From: Euryarchaeota archaeon UBA250
GTDB lineage: Archaea; Thermoplasmatota; Poseidoniia; Poseidoniales; Thalassarchaeaceae
Direction: 5' to 3'
NCBI GenBank assembly: GCA_002504845.1
Contig: DATW01000017.1
Location: forward strand, 2,432-15,125
DNA: 12,694 nucleotides
This document shows positions 1 through 4,476 of the stretch, one piece after another (the stretch's first letter is position 1; each line of letters starts with the position of its first letter). The translations under genes were made by a program, and so were the position numbers. The notes under the pieces are model-generated. The model worked only from the letters and a program-made list of their open reading frames with translations. It was not told where the DNA came from and ran no database searches.

Positions 1-167
1 GGCTCTGTTCTCATTCCTCCGATGATTGGACGGTCCTGGAAGCGTTCGTTCCGTGTTCTGCGCTCCTCGGTTCTCTCGCTGATCATCATCTCAACGACTT
101 TCTCTAGAACGGCGGACTTGCCTGATTTTGGCAATCCTGTGATACCTATTTTTGGATGAATTCCCAT
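1..167 (-). CDS. P-loop NTPase, THEP1-like nucleoside-triphosphatase (partial, N-terminus only)
   Basis: Only the first 55 codons lie in the window; the frame runs off the left edge. The N-terminus is a short beta strand (KIGITG) leading into a clean Walker A motif, GLPKSGKS at residues 11-18, then a helix. Near residue 50 comes GGMRTEP, which resembles the early GxxTEEV-type segment of archaeal THEP1 nucleoside-triphosphatases, enzymes that hydrolyse NTPs and whose role is poorly known. The start is ATG 167: the Walker A strand follows directly, and GAGGAG (177-182) lies 9 bases upstream as a ribosome-binding site. It follows the 204-residue minus-strand gene by 137 bases, so the two may be co-transcribed. 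Other small P-loop kinases or GTPases remain possible because Walker B is outside the window. Confidence 0.7.
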   Translation of the reverse strand, partial: MGIHPKIGITGLPKSGKSAVLEKVVEMMISERTEERRTRNERFQDRPIIGGMRTE

Positions 168-176
168 CTATTGAAT

Positions 177-182
177 CTCCTC
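177..182 (-). promoter_or_regulatory. Shine-Dalgarno site GAGGAG
   Basis: GAGGAG on the minus strand ends 9 bases before ATG 167. This supports that ATG as the start of the P-loop NTPase and suggests the mRNA carries a leader or is polycistronic. Confidence 0.55.
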
Positions 183-211
183 ACAACTCGGCTACGCTGA
201 ACAGTATGTCT

Positions 212-283
212 TCAATTAGAGAGGATATAGGAATTAACATCTTGCATCAACTCTGATACTACGGATTCCAGAATATGCTCCAT
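212..283 (-). CDS. Possible 23-residue ORF or post-stop extension of the 204-residue protein
   Basis: The gap between the 204-residue gene and the P-loop gene contains an ATG-started 23-residue frame with no recognised homology. It is in the same frame as the upstream gene, and no stop lies between that gene's TGA (305-307) and this frame's TGA (212-214). The 30 codons after the upstream stop would encode an amphipathic helix-like stretch (IVREIDFMEH, then ILESVVSELM). A 30-codon open stretch is not rare by chance, and there is no Shine-Dalgarno before ATG 283. It could be a real mini-gene, a readthrough tail, decay of a longer C-terminus, or nothing. Confidence 0.2.
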   Translation of the reverse strand: MEHILESVVSELMQDVNSYILSN

Positions 284-304
284 AAAATCAATTTCTCGGA
301 CGAT

Positions 305-919
305 TCAACGGGATTCGTTGATTGTGAATTTTCCGAATGCGAATTCGATTAATTGTTCATTCTGAATAAGATGTGCGAACGCCTCGTCGACTTCCTCTTC
401 TGAGATTCCCCCAGGAATCAATTCCTCCATTACTTCTTCCCATCTGATGCTATCAGATCCTTCGGCATGAGCATGCTCAGCCATATCTAAGATTCTCGCA
501 GCGATTATTGCGAGCAGTGGGTCATCATCGATTGCCCTCTGTGGAGTGGGGGATGCAGCTCGGGCTGCTTCATCGAGGATTTTTCCAATTTCCTCGCTTT
601 CTGATGCATCCGCCTCATATACGTCGAACAAATTTCTCTGAAGGGGGTCATTCTGAATCAGCACATTGGCTTCTTGGGTTCTCCCGAGTTGTCTTGCAAT
701 GTCTTCCACTCGTCGAAGTCTCTGCTCTAATCGCATTTTCTCCCTCCCGAGATGCGATGAGGCTAATTCGAGTTCTTCTGTGGCGCATCTGTCCAGCCAT
801 CTGTCAAGACTCCATTCCGGATCTATTCTGAGCATCGTATCACACAGCATGGCTACCGAATTCGGTAGGCCGGCTATATCGATGGGAGTCTTCCCGTCGG
901 CAGAACCACCATCACCCAT
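305..919 (-). CDS. Hypothetical protein with coiled coil and C-terminal winged-helix-like domain
   Basis: I do not recognise this 204-residue protein. From N to C it shows a Gly/Ser/Asp-rich start, a helical segment rich in Trp and acidic residues (about 20-50), a charged coiled-coil-like helix (about 45-80, with EKMRLEQRLRRVEDIARQLG), and an acidic linker with Pro and Ser (about 100-130). The C-terminal domain (about 133-200) has the helix-helix-helix-beta-hairpin look of a winged helix, ending in LIEFAFGKFTI like a wing strand. There is no signal peptide or membrane segment, so it is probably cytosolic. The fold suggests a nucleic-acid-binding or protein-assembly role, but that is inference. 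It is divergent from the dehydrogenase gene at 1021 and lies upstream of a P-loop NTPase on the same strand. The start is ATG 919; no convincing Shine-Dalgarno precedes it. Confidence 0.75.
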   Translation of the reverse strand: MGDGGSADGKTPIDIAGLPNSVAMLCDTMLRIDPEWSLDRWLDRCATEELELASSHLGREKMRLEQRLRRVEDIARQLGRTQEANVLIQNDPLQRNLFDVYEADASESEEIGKILDEAARAASPTPQRAIDDDPLLAIIAARILDMAEHAHAEGSDSIRWEEVMEELIPGGISEEEVDEAFAHLIQNEQLIEFAFGKFTINESR

Positions 920-993
920 GAGATGCTATTTCTGCATGGACGTCTATGAACAATGTGCATGATATCATCTATGGTTTTTACAGGGGTTGCTTG

Positions 994-1007
994 ATGAAGT
1001 ACTTCAT
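994..1007. promoter_or_regulatory. Perfect 14-bp palindrome upstream of the dehydrogenase gene
   Basis: ATGAAGTACTTCAT is its own reverse complement and ends 13 bases before ATG 1021, next to the Shine-Dalgarno. A smaller perfect palindrome, ATGATATCAT, is at 959-968. Both lie in the roughly 100-base divergent region between the 204-residue gene and the dehydrogenase. A T-rich stretch at 974-980 could be a weak TATA element, which would put the 14-mer near the transcription start. Binding by a dimeric regulator is plausible but unproven. Confidence 0.35.
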
Positions 1008-1010
1008 TCT

Positions 1011-1017
1011 GGGAGGT
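1011..1017 (+). promoter_or_regulatory. Shine-Dalgarno GGGAGGT deciding the start at 1021
   Basis: GGGAGGT stands 3 bases before ATG 1021. It favours this ATG over the in-frame ATG at 946, whose extra 25 residues resemble no family N-terminus. Confidence 0.6.
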
Positions 1018-1020
1018 ACG

Positions 1021-2205
1021 ATGTCCGCGTATCGCATCGTCGCACTCCCAGGGGACGGTACTGGTCGAGAAGTGATGCGTGAGGCGCTAAAAGTACTAGA
1101 TGTAATTCAAAGACATGGGCCTGTGGACTTCGATATCAGGGAAATTCCCTGTGGTGGCCAGCACTATCTCGAAACAGGTGAGCAGTGGCCGGAAGGGTCG
1201 TTTGAAATCTGTCGCGATCAAAGCGATGCCATTCTCCTTGGCGCCATTGGCTGGCCGGAAGCAAGACTGCCCAGTGGGGACGTAGCGGGTGGAGAGGTAA
1301 TTCTCGGTCTTAGGTCTGGACTCGATCTATACGCAAACGTTCGTCCTGTGAAGCTCTATGAAGGGATCCTTCACAAAGTGCATGGAGTACATAAGAAAAT
1401 CTGGGATTCTTCCCTTGTCGACCTAGTGATGGTTCGCGAAAACACAGAGGGTTTGTACCATTCTCTTCTGAGGAGGATGGCTCAATCTGCGATTGGGGAA
1501 AAGGACGAGAAGCTCGTCATTGAGAAGTTCCCCGGACTCGAGGGTGAGGTGAAATGGGACCCTCGACCGATATCAAGGACTGGGAGTGAACGAATCCACA
1601 GATTCTGCTTTGATCTTGCGGAGCGCCGGGCTAAGAAGCTCGGGAAGGCACAGAGCGTCACTTGTGTCGACAAATCAAATGTGCTCCGTGGGTGTCAATT
1701 ATTCCGCGCCATATTCAGGGAGATGTCCGGTCAATATCCTGATGTTGATGCTAAGGAGGCTTACATAGACGCCTTCACGATGTGGTTAGTTCGCGATCCC
1801 GAGGATCTTGATGTCGTTGTTTTGCCTAACATGTTTGGGGACATAGCCACCGATCTAGCATCAGTGCTGCAAGGGGGAATGGGGATGGCGGCTTCAGCAA
1901 ATCTTGGTGATCACCACATGATGTTCGAACCTGTTCACGGATCCGCTCCCAAGCATGCGGGAAAGAATATAGTGAACCCAGTGGCGATGCTTTCGTCTCT
2001 GCAATTGATGTTGGAAAATCTGGCTATTCGACATTCAGATAAGAACCTGGATGTGTGTGGAAATATACTGCAAGAAGCCATCTCGGATATGCTTTCGTCT
2101 GATGGTCCGAAGACCTATGATATCGGTGGATCGGCAACTACGTCTGAAGTGGGCGATGCTGTGGCTTCTAGAGTCCAGGAATTACTGAAGTCGGAATTTG
2201 ATTAG
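1021..2205 (+). CDS. Isocitrate/isopropylmalate dehydrogenase family enzyme (3-isopropylmalate dehydrogenase-like)
   Basis: This 394-residue protein belongs to the beta-decarboxylating dehydrogenases, which oxidise and decarboxylate 2-hydroxy acids such as isopropylmalate, isocitrate, homoisocitrate or tartrate with NAD(P) and Mg2+ or Mn2+. Visible motifs are VALPGDGTG (7-15), LRSGLDLYANVRP (97-109) with substrate-binding arginines, VRENTEGLY (138-146), CVDKSNVLRG (215-224) with the catalytic Lys, YIDA (248-251), NMFGDIATDLAS (270-281) with metal-binding Asp, and HGSAPKHAGKNIVNP (306-320) from the cofactor loop. RENTEGLY is shared by archaeal isopropylmalate enzymes and by isocitrate and tartrate types, so the substrate is not settled. 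Residues about 151-185 look longer than usual. No leuA, leuC or leuD lies nearby. The stop overlaps that of the convergent phosphopantothenate synthetase gene by 4 bases. Confidence 0.9.
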   Translation: MSAYRIVALPGDGTGREVMREALKVLDVIQRHGPVDFDIREIPCGGQHYLETGEQWPEGSFEICRDQSDAILLGAIGWPEARLPSGDVAGGEVILGLRSGLDLYANVRPVKLYEGILHKVHGVHKKIWDSSLVDLVMVRENTEGLYHSLLRRMAQSAIGEKDEKLVIEKFPGLEGEVKWDPRPISRTGSERIHRFCFDLAERRAKKLGKAQSVTCVDKSNVLRGCQLFRAIFREMSGQYPDVDAKEAYIDAFTMWLVRDPEDLDVVVLPNMFGDIATDLASVLQGGMGMAASANLGDHHMMFEPVHGSAPKHAGKNIVNPVAMLSSLQLMLENLAIRHSDKNLDVCGNILQEAISDMLSSDGPKTYDIGGSATTSEVGDAVASRVQELLKSEFD

Positions 2206-3005
2206 GCGTCTCGGCCAAATGATCTCGCCGCTGCTTTGCCCATCGTGTCAATCGCATCTATCAGAGCCGATCTATTATCCCATGTTACATGGGGAGATGC
2301 TGGCTTTTCCAATGCGATTTTGACCATCTCATTAAACGCCCGGGATACGTTATCCACAATAGTAACAGTAGCAGTTCTTGCTGTTCTAGAAAGAGGGTTA
2401 AGATCCACTACAAGTACTTGTTTTCCCATCTGGATTAGGGCTTCGCAGCGGTCTCCGTCCTCGAGCGGCACAAGTACTGTGTCAGAAGCGTATATGCCTT
2501 GACTGCAACATTTGGCCCTTGGACCGTCTAAGCCGGGTATCTGGGCATCGGGGCTCACGCCAAGGATCTCGACATTGGCGACCATTTGAGACCATATTTC
2601 AGAGGAGATTTCATCAGAGGGATTTTCAAAAGCGACCTCATTCTTAATCAGATTCAATGTTTGGAAAAGAAGATCGATTCTTGATTCCGTTCTGTAAAAT
2701 ATATTGATCTCGATCTTGCAGCCTACCAGAGCTGCCAGCTTCACTGCATCTCTGCCAGCGAGGACCGTTGAGTTTCCATTCAGAGAAATAACAGGGTGGA
2801 GCGCAGCAGAAAGGCGGTTCACTGATTCTTCTTCTGCTCTTCTGGCCGAAGGGATAGTGCATTCACCGAGAAGGTAATCAAATGCTTCGCCCCTTCCATG
2901 CGCGATTAATGCGGAGTCTGCTAACAGACCCTTGTTCTGCGCATCAACGATCTTCTGCCTTGAAAGCAACGAGTCTCTTCTAGGGTGATCATCATGAATG
3001 GTCAT
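2202..3005 (-). CDS. 4-phosphopantoate--beta-alanine ligase (archaeal phosphopantothenate synthetase)
   Basis: This 267-residue protein matches the archaeal phosphopantothenate synthetase family (formerly DUF137), which joins 4-phosphopantoate and beta-alanine using ATP. This is the archaeal replacement for bacterial PanC in coenzyme A synthesis, and it acts in the cytosol. Motifs in order are HGRGEAFDYLLGE (36-48), PVISLNGNSTVLAG (71-84), KIEINIFYRTESR (97-109), GIYASDTVLVPLEDGDR (170-186), ALIQMGK (189-195) and DLNPLSRTARTATVTIVDN (201-219). Length is normal for the family. The start is ATG 3005: GGAGG (3013-3017) lies 7 bases upstream, inside nadC, and ATGA is shared with the nadC stop, so translation is probably coupled. 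Its partner pantoate kinase is not in the window. Confidence 0.93.
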   Translation of the reverse strand: MTIHDDHPRRDSLLSRQKIVDAQNKGLLADSALIAHGRGEAFDYLLGECTIPSARRAEEESVNRLSAALHPVISLNGNSTVLAGRDAVKLAALVGCKIEINIFYRTESRIDLLFQTLNLIKNEVAFENPSDEISSEIWSQMVANVEILGVSPDAQIPGLDGPRAKCCSQGIYASDTVLVPLEDGDRCEALIQMGKQVLVVDLNPLSRTARTATVTIVDNVSRAFNEMVKIALEKPASPHVTWDNRSALIDAIDTMGKAAARSFGRDA

Positions 3006-3907
3006 CTATCTGCCTCCATGAGCATCGTCATATCAATTGGGGCAGAATCCATTGTTAGTGCTCCAGAGGACACCACATCCATGCCTGAATTCGCCCACCT
3101 GTTCAATTCACTTGTTCGCACGCCGCCGGAGCCCTCCAGCACGAGTCCATTTCGAAGACCCTCCGTTTCCAGTTGACGTGCGACATCGCTAGATCCCTCG
3201 GGGCCCAAGTTGTCTAGTAACAATGTCAGAACATTAGTGTTCTCATTATTCTGTATGTTGTTTTTCCATACTCCTGCCACAGAAAGCGCATGTTCCATTG
3301 AAATAACTTCAATCACGAGGAAATCACTGTTTGTAGCAGCATCAGACATTTGTTCAGTGAGCGAGAAAGAGGAAAGTGCCAAGTCATTTTCTTTTATCAT
3401 CGGAGCATCTGATCTGTCTATTCTGTGCGTCAAACCGCCACCCACGTGTACAGCCCACTTGTCAAGTACGCCCCAGAGTGTTTTTCTGGTTGCTGCAATA
3501 GCTACCTGATCAAGGATTTTCACCCATTTTGACGTCTTGGTAGCGATACCGCTCATCCTAGTTATCAAATTCATCGCAGTGCGCTCAATCGACAAAATTT
3601 CCGTTCCATCTGCTTCTATTGTCAGCAGTACATCACCGACTTGAAATTCGTCGCCCTCAGAAATATTCCATTTCAAATGTGAATTATGACAATTCTTAGC
3701 AAAGAGGCGATTCAGGACTGGTCGGCCAGCAAGTATGCCTGGTTCTTTGGCGATTATTTTTGCAACCGTGCGAGCAATTGGGATTTCTCGGGTTCCAGAT
3801 GGGTCATCATCCATCAAGGTCTTCGTCCAGCGATCAATAGATTCGGTGAATCGTACTGTGGGCACATCGGTCCAAAGCAAATGGGACCTGTCGTGGGGTA
3901 GACCCAT
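3002..3907 (-). CDS. nadC: Nicotinate-nucleotide pyrophosphorylase (carboxylating), quinolinate phosphoribosyltransferase
   Basis: This 301-residue protein is NadC, which converts quinolinate and PRPP to nicotinate mononucleotide, CO2 and pyrophosphate in de novo NAD synthesis. Visible family motifs are SIERTAMNLITRMSGIAT (106-123), the PRPP/quinolinate-binding TRKT (140-143), AVHVGGGLTHR (152-162), IKEND (171-175, usually KENH), an acidic Glu at 200, LLDNLGPE (230-237), EGSGGV (258-263) and SSGALT (280-285) of the phosphate-binding barrel end. The loop after TRKT reads LWGVLDKW, where the common form is a Pro-Gly-Leu-Arg type. The stop overlaps the phosphopantothenate synthetase start by 4 bases. 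TTAAATTA about 25 bases upstream of ATG 3907 suggests a leaderless transcript. No nadA or nadB is present here. Confidence 0.93.
   Translation of the reverse strand: MGLPHDRSHLLWTDVPTVRFTESIDRWTKTLMDDDPSGTREIPIARTVAKIIAKEPGILAGRPVLNRLFAKNCHNSHLKWNISEGDEFQVGDVLLTIEADGTEILSIERTAMNLITRMSGIATKTSKWVKILDQVAIAATRKTLWGVLDKWAVHVGGGLTHRIDRSDAPMIKENDLALSSFSLTEQMSDAATNSDFLVIEVISMEHALSVAGVWKNNIQNNENTNVLTLLLDNLGPEGSSDVARQLETEGLRNGLVLEGSGGVRTSELNRWANSGMDVVSSGALTMDSAPIDMTMLMEADR
3013..3017 (-). promoter_or_regulatory. Shine-Dalgarno GGAGG inside the end of nadC
   Basis: GGAGG on the minus strand lies 7 bases before ATG 3005. It supports internal initiation of phosphopantothenate synthetase on a shared nadC message. 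Confidence 0.6.
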
Positions 3908-3928
3908 GCTTGTGCGTCTAAGAGGGGC

Positions 3929-3936
3929 TAATTTAA
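3929..3936 (-). promoter_or_regulatory. Candidate TATA element for nadC
   Basis: TTAAATTA on the minus strand is centred about 25 bases before the A of ATG 3907, the position expected for an archaeal TATA box driving a leaderless transcript. No Shine-Dalgarno is seen before that ATG, which fits. The match to the TATA consensus is only moderate. Confidence 0.4.
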
Positions 3937-3969
3937 CCGTCCTAGAGGTATGTTCGTCTTATTTTTTCA

Positions 3970-4059
3970 TTAGGCCAAGATTGGGGCTGCTGCCATTACC
4001 GCTATTGCGAAAGAGGCGTAACTTCCAATCAAGAACACTAGTATCTGTCCTGCATTCAT
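3970..4059 (-). CDS. Putative 29-residue single-pass membrane microprotein
   Basis: The 247-base gap between pcc1 and nadC contains an ATG-to-TAA frame of 29 residues. After MNAGQ, nearly the whole product is one hydrophobic helix (ILVFLIGSYASFAIAVMAAA) with no charged residue, as expected for a lone transmembrane segment. A second stop, TGA, follows after one base in another frame. No Shine-Dalgarno is present. ATAAAATAC about 40 bases upstream could serve as a TATA box. I do not recognise a family. A longer overlapping frame in the same gap lacks protein-like character and overlaps pcc1. Being open and hydrophobic could be chance for a frame this short, so this is a candidate only. Confidence 0.35.
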   Translation of the reverse strand: MNAGQILVFLIGSYASFAIAVMAAAPILA

Positions 4060-4085
4060 AATGCGTCTGTAGAAACGAGGATACT

Positions 4086-4113
4086 ATGAAGGGATGTATT
4101 TTATTCCCTTCAT
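4086..4113. repeat. 9-bp perfect inverted repeat with AT-rich loop
   Basis: ATGAAGGGA (4086-4094) and TCCCTTCAT (4105-4113) are exact reverse complements separated by 10 AT-rich bases. The repeat sits 41 bases after the pcc1 stop on the minus strand and 26 bases before the microprotein ATG. It could be a hairpin at the end of the pcc1 message, or an operator flanking the TATA-like ATAAAATAC. No T-run follows on the minus strand, so a classical intrinsic terminator is not supported. Confidence 0.4.
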
Positions 4114-4154
4114 CTGATAAATATCCCTGTATTTCTGCGACCTTTGTCGCAACC

Positions 4155-4394
4155 TCAATTTTCCAAAACATCGCCTGCAACTGTTGCAGCGCCAAGACAT
4201 GCGAGGATGTCGTCTGCAGTTGCTTTGGCAGTGCTCAACGAGCTGGCCTTTACTGTGATGATGGCCTCGATTGAAGATTCATGATGTATGAAATCGACGT
4301 TGAATGCGTCTGGGTCATCTGGTTCTATCGACTGTATGGCTCTCTTGATTTTGCTTGGGTCGCCTGACCATCTAATCTCGATGGTTGACTCCAT
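4155..4394 (-). CDS. pcc1: KEOPS complex subunit Pcc1
   Basis: This 79-residue protein has the size and pattern of archaeal Pcc1, the dimer-forming subunit of the KEOPS complex (Kae1, Bud32, Cgi121, Pcc1) that makes the N6-threonylcarbamoyl adenosine at position 37 of ANN-decoding tRNAs. The sequence alternates strand and helix: STIEIRW strand (3-9), helix with KIKRAIQSIEPD (15-26), strand FNVDFIHH (31-38), strand EAIITVKAS (43-51), and a long C-terminal helix with LSTAKATADDILACLGAA (53-70), like the family's closing helix where LRxxLNS-type residues occur. No other KEOPS gene is in the window. The start ATG 4394 faces the ABC-F gene across 82 bases; CATAATC about 25 bases upstream may be its promoter. 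The family is short and divergent, so some doubt remains. Confidence 0.75.
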   Translation of the reverse strand: MESTIEIRWSGDPSKIKRAIQSIEPDDPDAFNVDFIHHESSIEAIITVKASSLSTAKATADDILACLGAATVAGDVLEN

Positions 4395-4425
4395 GGCCCT
4401 CCGACCGCGTGATTATGCTTTGAGG

Positions 4426-4445
4426 CATCGGATAATTGACCGATG
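4426..4445. promoter_or_regulatory. Inverted repeat in the pcc1/ABC-F divergent promoter region
   Basis: CATCGG and CCGATG are exact 6-bp arms around ATAATTGA; only two central base pairs break full 20-bp symmetry. The AT-rich core lies about 40 bases before GTG 4477 and could be the TATA element of the ABC-F gene. The repeat is midway between the two divergent starts, a usual position for a shared operator. Function is inferred from position and symmetry only. Confidence 0.4.
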
Positions 4446-4476
4446 ACCACTTCAACCCCAATACGCCCGCCATGAC

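Noticed and set aside
590..650. QRNLFDVY in the 204-residue protein as a PCNA box
   Set aside because: Only a partial pattern match, internal rather than terminal, and the two-aromatic end is lacking.
508..962. Plus-strand frames of about 100 residues opposite the 204-residue gene
   Set aside because: Antisense shadows with no domain; the minus-strand frame has better protein character.
946..1020. Upstream ATG extension of the dehydrogenase
   Set aside because: The 25 extra residues precede the conserved family N-terminus, and a Shine-Dalgarno lies immediately before ATG 1021.
3959..4195. 78-residue minus-strand frame between pcc1 and nadC
   Set aside because: It overlaps the pcc1 end by about 40 bases in another frame, has no recognisable domain, and covers the more protein-like 29-residue hydrophobic frame.
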